64,000 nt of DNA from Ferruginibacter sp. (GTDB lineage: Bacteria > Bacteroidota > Bacteroidia > Chitinophagales > Chitinophagaceae). This document shows, in pieces, positions 36,418 through 45,724 of the stretch; the first letter of the stretch is position 1, and each line of letters begins with the position of its first letter. The notes under the pieces were generated by a model. It saw only the letters and a program-made list of their open reading frames with translations. It was not told the origin of the DNA and made no database searches. The DNA lies in assembly GCA_013141115.1 (NCBI GenBank), contig JABFRP010000002.1, forward strand, positions 1,538,647 through 1,602,646, written 5' to 3'. A program made the translations under genes and the position numbers.

Positions 36418-37377
36418 ATGACAAAAAACACTTCATTCAACAGCATTTTATTGGCGGCTTTAATAGGCGCTACAACTATTTTTTCATCTTGCGATAAAGA
36501 TGACGACACTACTCCGGCAGCAACAAATACCATTACCGATGTGGTGGTTAATACTGCCAGTTACAGCGTTTTAAAGGAGGCTGTAACAAAAGCCAACCTA
36601 GCTACTACATTAAGCGGAACAGGGCCATTTACGGTATTTGCACCCGATAATGCTGCCTTTGCAAGTGCAGGTATTACATCTGCCACTGTTACTACATTGT
36701 CATCAACACAATTAAGCGATTTGTTATTGTATCACACTATTGGCGCAAAAATTTTAGCCGCCAATGTACCCGCTGGCCCTAATGCAAAAGTGGTAACAGC
36801 CGGTGGCGACTCTGTATTTGTAACTAAAAATGCTGCAGGTGTATTTGTAAATGGTATTGCTGTAGCGCAGGCAGATATAGCTGCCGATAATGGCGTAATT
36901 CATCGCCTGGCCAAAGCATTAAATAAGCCATCGGGTAATATTGTTGCTACAGCACAGGCAGCAGGTTCGGGGTTAGATTCATTAGTAAAAGCAATTGTAA
37001 GGGCCAACAATGCACCGGGTGGCGATCCTACTTTAATTAATACTTTAAGCACTGCAACAATAACCGTATTTGCGCCAACCAATGCCGCATTTACACAGTT
37101 GCTAGCCGCTTTAGGAACCAATAATATTGATAATATTCCTGTGGCTACTTTATTGGCAGTACTACGCTATCATGTGGTGGCAGGCAGGGCATTCTCATCA
37201 GATCTTGCAAATGGCTCATTGGCTATGCTGGCAGGAGGAAATACAACCATTAGTTTATCAACAGGTGCTACCATCAGAGGCAATGGCAATGGAGGTACAG
37301 CATCTAACATTGTGGCCACCAACATAATGGCACGCAATGGAGTGGTACACGCTATTGACAGGGTATTATTGCCATAA
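36418..37377 (+). CDS. Fasciclin-domain lipoprotein (two FAS1 domains)
   Basis: A 319-residue lipoprotein; the signal ends IFSSCDKDDD with an acidic stretch after the Cys, common for surface-exposed Bacteroidota lipoproteins. Two FAS1 domains follow (about 40-170 and 185-319). Each has the H1/H2 landmarks: GPFTVFAPDNAAFA ... LLYHTIGAKI in the first and TITVFAPTNAAFTQ ... LRYHVVAGRAF in the second, and both end with NGVIHRLAKAL or NGVVHAIDRVLLP. FAS1 domains mediate adhesion in other organisms. A strong hairpin lies 20 bases downstream. Confidence 0.92.
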   Translation: MTKNTSFNSILLAALIGATTIFSSCDKDDDTTPAATNTITDVVVNTASYSVLKEAVTKANLATTLSGTGPFTVFAPDNAAFASAGITSATVTTLSSTQLSDLLLYHTIGAKILAANVPAGPNAKVVTAGGDSVFVTKNAAGVFVNGIAVAQADIAADNGVIHRLAKALNKPSGNIVATAQAAGSGLDSLVKAIVRANNAPGGDPTLINTLSTATITVFAPTNAAFTQLLAALGTNNIDNIPVATLLAVLRYHVVAGRAFSSDLANGSLAMLAGGNTTISLSTGATIRGNGNGGTASNIVATNIMARNGVVHAIDRVLLP

Positions 37378-37398
37378 ATTAAAAATGAAAACCCAATG

Positions 37399-37436
37399 CA
37401 TCAACGGTGAACAATTTTTAGTTTTCACCGTTGATG
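37399..37436 (+). promoter_or_regulatory. Strong hairpin before the LytS-like gene
   Basis: A perfect 13-bp stem CATCAACGGTGAA / TTCACCGTTGATG encloses a 12-base AT-rich loop. It has no T run after it, so it is a poor terminator on its own. It covers potential TTG and ATG starts of the following gene, and could stabilise or end the fasciclin message, or influence translation of the kinase gene. Confidence 0.65.
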
Positions 37437-37439
37437 TTA

Positions 37440-38489
37440 ATGAATGTGAAACCAGCTACCATGTTTGCTAATAAATACAGATACCTTTTTATAGCAATTT
37501 TATCGGTATACACTTACCTAAACACTGTTTTATGTGAAGTATATAAATACTTTAATATCGAGATAGAATGGTATGTTGCATTTGGAACTATTGCTATTAT
37601 AACCTTACTCGTTTGGGAAAGCAGCCGGTTAATAGAACCTGCCTTTAAAAAACTATTTACCAAACAAAAAAACAAAATAAAAACGCTGTTACTTTTTTTT
37701 GCAGCAGGCAGCATACTTACAACCATTTTTACTGTTGGTATGGTGTTTTTTGTAAGTATGGTACTGCATAATTACAGCTTTAAGCAAACTATTATTCCAC
37801 TGAAATTAAATTTAATTTATGCCTGGCTGGTAAACCTGCTGTTTCATTTATTAAATGCCATTAAGTTTTATTTTACCGAGTATAAAACAAAATGGATGGA
37901 GGCAGAGGAACTAAAAAGAATAACAGCCCAGGCGGAATTGCAGTTGGTAAAAAGTCAGATCAATCCGCATTTTTTATTTAATAACCTTAATGTACTTTCT
38001 GCATTGATACTTAAAAACAATGATGAGGCAAATAAGTTTATTGAAGAATTTTCAAAAGTGTACCGCTATATATTAACTAACCACGATAAAGAGCTGGTGG
38101 ATATAAAAACAGAACTTGATTTTATTAAGCCCTATATTTTTTTATTGCAAAAAAGATTTGCCGATGGACTCGAAATTTCGGTTGATGTACCTGATGCGTA
38201 CGATAAATTTTATGTAATACCGGCATCTTTACAAATGCTGATTGAAAATGCTATTAAACACAATATTGTAAGTAAAAGCAAACCATTGCATATTGATGTG
38301 CATATAAATGGCAATAATACCATTGTGATTTCTAATAATTTACAATTAAGAGAGTCGGTAGATAATTCTACTAAAATTGGTCTTAATAATATTATTAAAC
38401 GATATTGGTTAGTGAGCGGCCAGAATGTGGAAGTTAAAAAAGATGCTACTGCTTTTACAGTTGCATTGCCGCTGCTTACTTTAAATTAA
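37440..38489 (+). CDS. LytS/YehU-type sensor histidine kinase
   Basis: A roughly 350-residue kinase with four hydrophobic segments at the start (about 10-130) and a His_kinase domain with QINPHFLFNNLNVLSALI, in which His177 is the phospho-acceptor. A HATPase region follows (about 255-340, LQMLIENAIKHNIVSK ... NNIIKRYWL). The start is uncertain: ATG at 37440 is used here, with another at 37461. Earlier in-frame starts fall inside a strong hairpin. The LytTR response regulator 9 bases downstream is the obvious partner. The stimulus is unknown. Confidence 0.9.
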   Translation: MNVKPATMFANKYRYLFIAILSVYTYLNTVLCEVYKYFNIEIEWYVAFGTIAIITLLVWESSRLIEPAFKKLFTKQKNKIKTLLLFFAAGSILTTIFTVGMVFFVSMVLHNYSFKQTIIPLKLNLIYAWLVNLLFHLLNAIKFYFTEYKTKWMEAEELKRITAQAELQLVKSQINPHFLFNNLNVLSALILKNNDEANKFIEEFSKVYRYILTNHDKELVDIKTELDFIKPYIFLLQKRFADGLEISVDVPDAYDKFYVIPASLQMLIENAIKHNIVSKSKPLHIDVHINGNNTIVISNNLQLRESVDNSTKIGLNNIIKRYWLVSGQNVEVKKDATAFTVALPLLTLN

Positions 38490-38498
38490 AATAAAGCC

Positions 38499-39260
38499 AT
38501 GACTATTTTAATAATTGAAGATGAACAACTGGCACAGGAAAGGCTGCAGCTTTTGGTTAAGGCATATGATTCTTCCATTAATATTATAGCCTGTCTGGAA
38601 AGTGTGGAAGAAACTGTAAACTGGTTAAATACCAAACCTCATCCGGATCTGTTATTGATGGATATACACTTATCCGACGGACAAAGCTTTGAAATATTTA
38701 AACGTACCACCACACAAAAACCCATCGTTTTTACCACCGCTTACGAAAACTATGCTATTGATGCCTTCCAGCTATTTAGCATCGATTATATTTTAAAACC
38801 TGTAACTGCCGAAGCGCTTGCTACAGCACTCAACAAGTACAAAAATTTATCGGCTGCGTTTGCTCCCAAAGATTATCAGCTGTTAATGGAACAGGTAAAA
38901 GATAATTTTTCAACCAATTATAAAACCAGATTTTTAGCAAAAGTGGGCCAGCGGCTATTTTTTATAACAGCAAATGAAGTGGCTTATTTTGCCGCAGATA
39001 ATAAAATAGTTTTTTTAATTGATAAAGAAGGCAACCGCTTTGTAATTAATACCACTATAGAAAAACTGGAAACAGAATTGAACCCCAAAGATTTTTTCAG
39101 GCTGAACAGGAAGATAATTATAAATGCAGGCGCTATAGACCAGGTAAAACCTTACCAAAGTAACCGGTTAAAGCTGCAGTTAAAAGGAATAAGCACTCAG
39201 GAAGAAATAATTATCAGCAGGGAAAGAGTGGCAGATTTTAAACAATGGGCTGATGCATAA
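38499..39260 (+). CDS. LytTR-family response regulator
   Basis: A 253-residue regulator with a receiver domain (about 1-120; acidic pair Glu7-Asp8, phospho-acceptor Asp55 in LLLMDIHLSDG, Lys in DYILKPVTAE) and a C-terminal LytTR DNA-binding domain (about 145-250; FFRLNRKIIINAGAIDQV). It pairs with the kinase upstream. LytTR regulators often control cell-envelope or exported-factor genes. The T9SS type B protein gene begins 83 bases downstream and may be a target. Confidence 0.94.
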   Translation: MTILIIEDEQLAQERLQLLVKAYDSSINIIACLESVEETVNWLNTKPHPDLLLMDIHLSDGQSFEIFKRTTTQKPIVFTTAYENYAIDAFQLFSIDYILKPVTAEALATALNKYKNLSAAFAPKDYQLLMEQVKDNFSTNYKTRFLAKVGQRLFFITANEVAYFAADNKIVFLIDKEGNRFVINTTIEKLETELNPKDFFRLNRKIIINAGAIDQVKPYQSNRLKLQLKGISTQEEIIISRERVADFKQWADA

Positions 39261-39343
39261 AATGTTGCCCGAATATCATTACCCGGCTAATTAAAAGTAA
39301 CTGGTATTTATTTTTATATTTATAGCACCAAAGCTGAAATCTT

Positions 39344-42300
39344 ATGAAGATCTTTTATTTTAAAAGATTGCTGTTACAACATATACTTACCACAGCTTTT
39401 TTATGCTGCGGCGCTTTTGTGTGCGGGCAAATACAGCATAAATCAATAAGTAGCTTACAACAAACATTTAATAGTAGCTGCTCCTTTATAGAAAATAAAG
39501 GCCAATATGGAAAATTATTGAAGGGATACGAGAGTATGGACATAATAATTTATGGATACGAAGGATTGAGCATGCCTGTATTATTTACAAAAAAGGGAGT
39601 GATCCATTTGCAAAGAAAAGTAGGTAATAAGGTATTGGAAGAAGGGCAAACGACAGAGAAGGAAAATGTTACAGACCGGGTAATTACGATGCAATGGGTG
39701 GATGCAAACACAAACGTAGAAATTATAAAAGAGGAAAAAACATTTGACTACCATACTTACGGATTACTTGAGCAAAAGGCGTACGGGTACAAAAAAATTA
39801 TCTACAAAAATTTATATAACGGTATAGATTTGATATACAGTTTTACCAATAATACAAAGCAGCCTGGTTTTGAATATTATTTACAAGTGCGGCCAGGTGC
39901 GGCTATTAAAGCTGTAAAAATGAAATATGGAGGAGATGTAAAAGCGATTACCAAAAACCAAAACGGAAACCTGATAATTACATCAGATATCGGAGGGGTT
40001 GAAGAAACCATCCCGGTTAGTTACTACAAAACAAATGCTGCTTCCGATAAAAAAGCAGCTATAAAAACCGAATATAAAATTGACAAAAAAGAAGTTAGTT
40101 TTTCTTTTTTACAAGGATATGATAAAAACAAGGAAATCATTATTGACCCTTTTGTAAGCAGTACGGGTAATTTAGATGGCACCAATGCCGGTAAAGCAAA
40201 AGATATAGATTTTGATTACGAAGGCAATGTATATGTAACGGGTGGCGGCGATGTAACTACCAACCACCGGCTGGCAAAATACAATGCAAACGGCATATTG
40301 CTTTGGACCTTTAATGGTGTTTTAACTACTCCTGCCTGGGAATTTGGATATTATAACGGCGGTTGGGTAGTAGAAAAAGGAAACGGTAAAATTTATTTAG
40401 GCCAGGGTACTAGTACAGGCTCACGAGCATTTATACGTTTAAATACAAATGGAGTATACGATAATTATATAGTGGGCAGCACTAATTTTTTTAACATGTG
40501 GAAGATGTTTTGGAATTGTAACAACGGTACTCCAGAAATTTTAGTTGGCGGTGGCGGTACCTCAACAAATACCTGTTTAATGAAATTTACGCCATCTGTT
40601 TTTCTGTTTACGTTTACAGGAATTACCGGTTCTTTTCAGACCCAACAAAATGTTGCCGATTTTTTAATTGACCCGGTTAATAATGATATGTATTCCATTT
40701 TTACCTGCATTAACGGTACCCCGGTAAATAATGGTATTTATAAAAATGCAAAACCTTATAATTCCGGCACCGTTAGCTGGTATACTCCTTCTGGCTATAC
40801 TACGCTTAGCCAGGAAAAAAACAGGCCTTACCTTGTAACCAATGCTAATGATAATAACGACAACTCTGCAAATATTTTAGCTTTAAATGCCACCTACTTA
40901 TTTTATTGGGATGGTAAAAATTTAAAAGCATTTAACAAAACAACAGGAGCTGTAGCAGGTACTCCGCTAACCACTGCAAACACGGCATTAATGCAGGGCG
41001 GTATATTTGCAGATGCCTGTAACAATGTTTTTGTTGGAGAGATAAACGGCACTATAAAAGTGTATAATTTTAACGGCAGTTCTTTTAATGATGCACCTGT
41101 AGATATTACCATACCCGGCTATACTACCAATGCGGTGTATGATTTAATTTATGATGAATCCAAGCAATTATTATATGCCTGCGGCGATGGTTTTGTGGCT
41201 TCTTTTGATATTACTTTTTATTGCAGTACTAACAATAGTTTTTTTAGTTTGAATGTTGTGCCCAATTGCAATACTGCAAGTGTTGCGGCAAGCCTTACAC
41301 CTGCGCCGCCTGCCGGTACTGTGGTAACGTACAGCTTATATACGGCCAATACGCTAATAGCCAGCAATACTACCGGCACTTTTACAGGACTGCAACTACT
41401 TACCAATTATAAAATTATAGCAACGCTTAATGCGGTCTGCAGTGGTATACAGGTATCAGGCATTTTTACATTGCCCACACCTGCAATTGCAACCACAGTA
41501 TCCAATACAAGCTGCGGTAATAACAATGGGCAAATAATTGCTTTGGGCTCAGGTTCAACTGCGCCTTATACCTATAGCATAGATGGTGTAAATTTTTTTA
41601 CCAACGGAACATTTACGGGGTTAGCTGCCAACACTTATACTGTAATTGTAAAAGATGCTACCGGATGCAGCAATACATCTGTACCGCTGGTAATTGCAAA
41701 CAGTACAGGAGTAAATGTTACCGCTGCATTAACCAGTAATACTACCTGTGGTTTTGCCAATGGTGCTATTACAGCAACTGGTATTGGCGGAATTGCACCA
41801 TTAGCTTATTCTATTGATGGCGGTGCAACTTATCAATTGTCAAATTCATTTACCGGTTTGGCAGCCAACACTTATACCGTTACTGTAAAAGATGCTATTG
41901 GTTGTACCAAATCATCTACACCTGTAATAATAGGTGCAAGTTCAAGCGTTAGCATTACGGCCACATCAGTTAATGCCATCTGTGGTTTTATTAATGGCTC
42001 AATTACAGCAACGGGTATTGGAGGGGTTGCTCCCCTAATGTATTCTATTGACGGCGGCGCAAATTACCAAAGCTCTCCTAATTTTAATGGACTGCCTGCG
42101 GCAACATATATCGTTACTGTAAAAGATGCCGGCAACTGTACCAGTGTTACAGCGCCAATAATAATTACCAGTACCACATCATTAACAGTATCAGCTTTGC
42201 CAACCAATGCAGTATGTGGTTTTGCCAATGGAAGTATTTCAGTGACGGTATCAGGAGGAACAGCCCCTTATCAATATTCCATTGATGGAGGAGTAACTTA

Positions 42301-42937
42301 TCAAACGGCTAATATTTTTAATGCACTTGCTGCTTCGGCATACAGCATTATTGTAAGGGATGTTAACAATTGTAATAATTCAGCGGCTGCTGTTGTTGCT
42401 AATACTCCTATACATGTATTAAATGTTTTTGCCGGTAATGATACGCTGGTTGGAATAAATGAGCCGTTGCAATTAAATGCTATTGATATCAATAATACCG
42501 GCTTTGTAAAATACGAATGGTCACCTTCTTTTGGTTTAAATAATAACCAATTAAAAAATCCTGTAGCTATTTTAGATAAAGATTTTACTTATACCTTACT
42601 CGCCACCACTTCGGGTGGTTGCAAAGCTGAAGATAAAATAAATATTAAAATTTCTCTATCAAGTCAAATATATGTTCCTAATGCTTTTACACCCAATGGC
42701 GATGGTAATAATGATATTATTAAACCAGGGTTAGTTGGCATACGGGAACTAAAATACTATGCGATTTATAACCGCTATGGACAGCTCGTTTTTAAAACTG
42801 CTTCAAAAAATGAAGGATGGGATGGATTAATAAACGGGAAACCGCAGCATACCGGTTCGTATGTGTGGGTGGCAGAAGGAATAGATTATACCGGTAAAAC
42901 CATTTTTAGAAAAGGGACAACGATTTTAATAAAATAA
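39344..42937 (+). CDS. T9SS type B (gliding-associated C-terminal) protein with SprB-like repeats
   Basis: A 1197-residue exported protein. Near the N-terminus is SFIENKGQYGKLL, the mark of the DUF7948-type domain in large Bacteroidota exoproteins. A long region with propeller-like repeats (about 270-640) follows. Residues about 715-1020 are four SprB-type repeats of about 75-80 residues, each with a Cys (TCGFANGAITATG ... YSIDGGATYQ ... LAANTYTVTVKDAIGC). The last 90 residues are the CHU_C sorting domain (YVPNAFTPNGDGNND ... YNRYGQLVFK ... GSYVWVAEG). It would be surface-attached through the T9SS and, in gliding species, could act as an adhesin. It follows a LytS/LytR pair. Confidence 0.93.
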   Translation: MKIFYFKRLLLQHILTTAFLCCGAFVCGQIQHKSISSLQQTFNSSCSFIENKGQYGKLLKGYESMDIIIYGYEGLSMPVLFTKKGVIHLQRKVGNKVLEEGQTTEKENVTDRVITMQWVDANTNVEIIKEEKTFDYHTYGLLEQKAYGYKKIIYKNLYNGIDLIYSFTNNTKQPGFEYYLQVRPGAAIKAVKMKYGGDVKAITKNQNGNLIITSDIGGVEETIPVSYYKTNAASDKKAAIKTEYKIDKKEVSFSFLQGYDKNKEIIIDPFVSSTGNLDGTNAGKAKDIDFDYEGNVYVTGGGDVTTNHRLAKYNANGILLWTFNGVLTTPAWEFGYYNGGWVVEKGNGKIYLGQGTSTGSRAFIRLNTNGVYDNYIVGSTNFFNMWKMFWNCNNGTPEILVGGGGTSTNTCLMKFTPSVFLFTFTGITGSFQTQQNVADFLIDPVNNDMYSIFTCINGTPVNNGIYKNAKPYNSGTVSWYTPSGYTTLSQEKNRPYLVTNANDNNDNSANILALNATYLFYWDGKNLKAFNKTTGAVAGTPLTTANTALMQGGIFADACNNVFVGEINGTIKVYNFNGSSFNDAPVDITIPGYTTNAVYDLIYDESKQLLYACGDGFVASFDITFYCSTNNSFFSLNVVPNCNTASVAASLTPAPPAGTVVTYSLYTANTLIASNTTGTFTGLQLLTNYKIIATLNAVCSGIQVSGIFTLPTPAIATTVSNTSCGNNNGQIIALGSGSTAPYTYSIDGVNFFTNGTFTGLAANTYTVIVKDATGCSNTSVPLVIANSTGVNVTAALTSNTTCGFANGAITATGIGGIAPLAYSIDGGATYQLSNSFTGLAANTYTVTVKDAIGCTKSSTPVIIGASSSVSITATSVNAICGFINGSITATGIGGVAPLMYSIDGGANYQSSPNFNGLPAATYIVTVKDAGNCTSVTAPIIITSTTSLTVSALPTNAVCGFANGSISVTVSGGTAPYQYSIDGGVTYQTANIFNALAASAYSIIVRDVNNCNNSAAAVVANTPIHVLNVFAGNDTLVGINEPLQLNAIDINNTGFVKYEWSPSFGLNNNQLKNPVAILDKDFTYTLLATTSGGCKAEDKINIKISLSSQIYVPNAFTPNGDGNNDIIKPGLVGIRELKYYAIYNRYGQLVFKTASKNEGWDGLINGKPQHTGSYVWVAEGIDYTGKTIFRKGTTILIK

Positions 42938-43021
42938 TTGTCGGGTAAAGAATGGGTGCAATTATAATTTTATAAAAGCCATGTAATTTTTTTTGCTGAT
43001 ATTGAGGAGTAAATTTTCATC

Positions 43022-43630
43022 ATGCCTCACATTATCCATTTAAATAAAGATAAAAAGTTTAAAAAAATACTGGAATTGCAGGAACGTTTTGTTTTAGCAA
43101 AAAGAAAAAACATTCACCTGCATTTGTGCAACTCTATTATGAGCCAGCAGTTAAGTATTAAAGTGGCTGATGTGTTTCAAAAAAGATTTTTAGCTCTGTA
43201 TGGTGGCAAAAATCCATCAGCAGAACAAATTGCCGCAACAGATTTTGAAACTTTACGTGGTATTGGGCTTAGTAATGCTAAAGCCAATTATGTGTTGAAT
43301 GTGTGTAATTTTTTTATTGCAGAAAAAATTACCGATGCCCGCCTGCACAAAATGAGCAATGAAGAACTGATAAAATACCTTACTCAAATAAAAGGTGTGG
43401 GGCAGTGGACGGTGGAAATGATTTTAATGTTTACCCTTGGCCGGGAAGATATTTTTGCTGTAGATGATTTAGGCATACAACAGGCCATGTGCAAACTGTA
43501 TAAAATTGATGCAACGGATAAAAAAGCAATGAAAGAAAAAATGTTATCCATTAGTAAGAAATGGAGCCCGTATCGTACTTACGCCTGCAGGTATTTGTGG
43601 GGTTGGAAGGATGCCCCCTCCTCTCCCTGA
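43022..43630 (+). CDS. AlkA-type DNA glycosylase (HhH-GPD family)
   Basis: A 202-residue HhH-GPD superfamily glycosylase that should remove alkylated bases. The helix-hairpin-helix is IKGVGQWT (residues 123-130) and the catalytic Asp is Asp149 in FAVDDLG, in the place of Asp238 in E. coli AlkA. The N-terminal helix has CNSIMSQQLSIKVA, also typical. There is no FeS cluster motif. The last residues (APSSP) come from a GC-rich palindromic stretch at 43610-43640 that looks foreign to the gene. A Tag family gene lies at the left edge, so the organism carries both 3-methyladenine glycosylase types. Confidence 0.88.
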   Translation: MPHIIHLNKDKKFKKILELQERFVLAKRKNIHLHLCNSIMSQQLSIKVADVFQKRFLALYGGKNPSAEQIAATDFETLRGIGLSNAKANYVLNVCNFFIAEKITDARLHKMSNEELIKYLTQIKGVGQWTVEMILMFTLGREDIFAVDDLGIQQAMCKLYKIDATDKKAMKEKMLSISKKWSPYRTYACRYLWGWKDAPSSP

Positions 43631-43673
43631 AGGGGGAACTTGGCCTAAAAGAGTCTCAAGTTCTTTTAGGCCA
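43612..43673. repeat. Palindromic elements at the end of the glycosylase gene
   Basis: A C-rich/G-rich stretch (CCCCCTCCTCTCCCTGAAGG from 43614) that can fold back on itself reaches into the last codons of the glycosylase. Next is a perfect 12-bp stem TGGCCTAAAAGA / TCTTTTAGGCCA (43641-43652 and 43662-43673). The second hairpin may act as terminator, though no long T run follows. Confidence 0.65.
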
Positions 43674-43719
43674 TTTGAGTGTATAGTTTTTAAGATTTTT
43701 AAGTTGAGTAATAAAGTAA

Positions 43720-44214
43720 CTAACTAAGTTCTCCGCCAGCTGGCGGAGACAGGGGTTTTACAATCTCCTCCAAATATTTCTTATCCGTTTCATCAAACTG
43801 ATCCAATAATTCGCTATCCACATCCAGCACCCCAAAAACTTCATTATTCTTTATCAACGGCACAACAATTTCTGATCTGGATAAACTACTGCAGGCAATA
43901 TGGCCGGGAAATTTTTCTACATCAGGTACTATTAATGTAGCTGCATTTTGCCATGCTGCGCCGCAAACACCACGGCCTTTTTTTATCCTGGTACAGGCTA
44001 CTGGTCCCTGAAAAGGCCCTAATACTAATTCATCTTGTTTAACCAAATAAAAGCCCACCCACAACCAACCAAACTGCTCCTTTAATGCAGCAGCCACGTT
44101 AGCCAGGTTGGCAATTAAATCAGGTTCGCCATCCAGCAAAGCTTTTATCTGCGGAATAAGCGATTGATAAATTGCTGCCTTTGTGCCTTTGGCTATTTTT
44201 AAATCTTCGGCCAT
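43720..44214 (-). CDS. Free methionine-(R)-sulfoxide reductase (GAF domain)
   Basis: A 164-residue GAF-domain enzyme that reduces free methionine-R-sulfoxide, protecting against oxidation. All three redox cysteines of the fRMsr family are present: Cys74 (VACTRI), Cys84 (GVCGAA) and Cys108 (HIACSS), with the same spacing (10 and 24) as in the E. coli enzyme. The normal end is about EEIVKPL; the last seven or so residues (SPPAGGELS) are coded by a 20-bp palindrome (43730-43749). The gene is the last of a minus-strand unit after mqnC and a DUF3817 gene, starting 10 bases after the latter. Confidence 0.92.
   Translation of the reverse strand: MAEDLKIAKGTKAAIYQSLIPQIKALLDGEPDLIANLANVAAALKEQFGWLWVGFYLVKQDELVLGPFQGPVACTRIKKGRGVCGAAWQNAATLIVPDVEKFPGHIACSSLSRSEIVVPLIKNNEVFGVLDVDSELLDQFDETDKKYLEEIVKPLSPPAGGELS
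43730..43749. repeat. Perfect 20-bp palindrome in the 3' end of the fRMsr gene
   Basis: TCTCCGCCAGCTGGCGGAGA is its own reverse complement and GC-rich in an AT-rich context. It encodes the extra C-terminal residues of the reductase and looks like an inserted dispersed repeat that the reading frame now runs through. Confidence 0.8.
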
Positions 44215-44224
44215 TAAAAAATAT

Positions 44225-44548
44225 TTACTTACTGCGAATTAATATTTCTTCTTCCATTTTTAATTCTCTGTCAAAAACAAAAGTGCCTAATGGAATGATA
44301 GATGCTAAAAATGCTTTGCCCAGCCATAAGATGTCTTTTTTAAAAGAAGTAAAAACTTCAAATGCAAAGTAAAAAAATGCAACAAACAAAGCACCATGTA
44401 TCCATCCCACCAGCTTTACAGCCTGTGGTATATCAAACATGTATTTTAATGGCATTGCAATAAGCAGCAATACTAAAAATGAAATACCTTCTGCAATGGC
44501 CACCATTCTAAAACGGTGAAGCTGTTTAACCAGTTCTTCTTTTTTCAT
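44225..44548 (-). CDS. DUF3817 small membrane protein
   Basis: A 107-residue protein with three hydrophobic segments. FRMVAIAEGISFLVLLLIAM, KLVGWIHGALFVAFFYFAFE and IIPLGTFVFDREL are the landmarks of DUF3817, found widely in Bacteroidota and actinobacteria with unknown role. It lies between mqnC (27-base gap) and the fRMsr gene (10-base gap) in one transcription unit. Neither neighbour explains its role. Confidence 0.88.
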   Translation of the reverse strand: MKKEELVKQLHRFRMVAIAEGISFLVLLLIAMPLKYMFDIPQAVKLVGWIHGALFVAFFYFAFEVFTSFKKDILWLGKAFLASIIPLGTFVFDRELKMEEEILIRSK

Positions 44549-44575
44549 GTAATTTATTTGGGGGTTTAAGTGCTT

Positions 44576-45700
44576 TTAATAGGCTATTACCTGCTCCACA
44601 ATAGCTTCGGGTATTGCTCTCCATTCGTATTGCTGGTTGCGTAATTGTGGTTCAAAACCGGCTTCCATTATAGATTGTTGTATGGTGGTACTTGTAAAAC
44701 GGTGGGGTGCTCCGGCAGCACTTACCACATTTTCTTCAATCATTATACTTCCAAAATCGTTGGCGCCTGCATTTAAACAAATTTGTGCCACTTGCTTACC
44801 TACTGTTAACCAGCTTGCCTGTATGTTTTTTACATTAGGTAACATAATACGGCTGAGCGCAATCATGCGTATGTATTCTTCGGCGGTAGTTAAATTATGT
44901 ACGCCACGTATTTTTGCCAGTAGTGTATCCACATCCTGAAAAGTCCACGGTATAAATGCTAAAAATCCTTTTGCATTTTCGGGCTTGCGGCTTTGTACTT
45001 CTCTTATTTTTATTAAGTGTTCAAAACGTTCCTGTAAAGTTTCTACATGGCCAAACATCATGGTGGCCGATGTGGTAATGTTTAATTTGTGTGCTTCATG
45101 CATTATATCCAGCCATTCCTGTGCGCCACATTTGCCTTTGCTGATCAGTCTTCTTACCCTGTCGGTTAAAATTTCGGCACCGGCACCAGGCAAACTATCC
45201 ATGCCAGCTTCTTGTAAAGCCATCAATACTTCACGATGGGTACTTTTTTCCAGCTTGGTAATATGAGCAATTTCCGGTGGGCCCAATGTGTGTAATTTAA
45301 TGTTAGGGTAAAGGCTTTTTAGTTCTTTAAAAAGATTTACATAAAAACTCAATCCCAGTTCGGGATGGTGACCGCCCTGTAATAGCAACTGATCGCCACC
45401 AAATTTTATGGTTTCTTCAATTTTTACTTTATACGTTTCAATATCAGTAATATAAGCTTCGGCATGGCCGGGTATACGGTAAAAATTACAAAACTTGCAG
45501 TTGGCAATACATACATTGGTGGTATTTACATTGCGGTCAATTTGCCAGGTAACCTTTCCGTGGGGCACTTGTATTTTACGCAGCTCATCTGCCACATACA
45601 TTAATTCGGTTAATGGGGCATTTTCAAATAAAAAAATACCTTCTTCTGCAGTAAGAAATTGAAAGCCCAATGCTTTTTGATAAAGTTCGTTTAGTTCCAT
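44576..45700 (-). CDS. mqnC: Cyclic dehypoxanthinyl futalosine synthase MqnC
   Basis: A 374-residue radical SAM enzyme of the futalosine route to menaquinone: it cyclises dehypoxanthine futalosine. The [4Fe-4S] site is Cys64, Cys68 and Cys71 (CIANCKFC), followed by FYRIPGHAEAY. The LLQGGHHPELGLSFYV and GAGAEILTDRVR motifs fit the MqnC/MqnE/CofH family; the sequence best suits MqnC rather than the flavin enzymes. The start at 45700 (MELNELYQKA) is set by a TAnnTTTG element at 45732-45725, which lies inside the longer in-frame extension to 45739. Heads a unit with DUF3817 and fRMsr genes. Confidence 0.87.
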   Translation of the reverse strand: MELNELYQKALGFQFLTAEEGIFLFENAPLTELMYVADELRKIQVPHGKVTWQIDRNVNTTNVCIANCKFCNFYRIPGHAEAYITDIETYKVKIEETIKFGGDQLLLQGGHHPELGLSFYVNLFKELKSLYPNIKLHTLGPPEIAHITKLEKSTHREVLMALQEAGMDSLPGAGAEILTDRVRRLISKGKCGAQEWLDIMHEAHKLNITTSATMMFGHVETLQERFEHLIKIREVQSRKPENAKGFLAFIPWTFQDVDTLLAKIRGVHNLTTAEEYIRMIALSRIMLPNVKNIQASWLTVGKQVAQICLNAGANDFGSIMIEENVVSAAGAPHRFTSTTIQQSIMEAGFEPQLRNQQYEWRAIPEAIVEQVIAY

Positions 45701-45724
45701 AAATGCCTTTTGTGTAATAAAGAA

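Noticed and set aside
43022..43630. The HhH glycosylase as an endonuclease III or MutY.
   Set aside because: It has no C-terminal four-cysteine iron-sulfur motif, and its helix-hairpin-helix and Asp context fit AlkA better.
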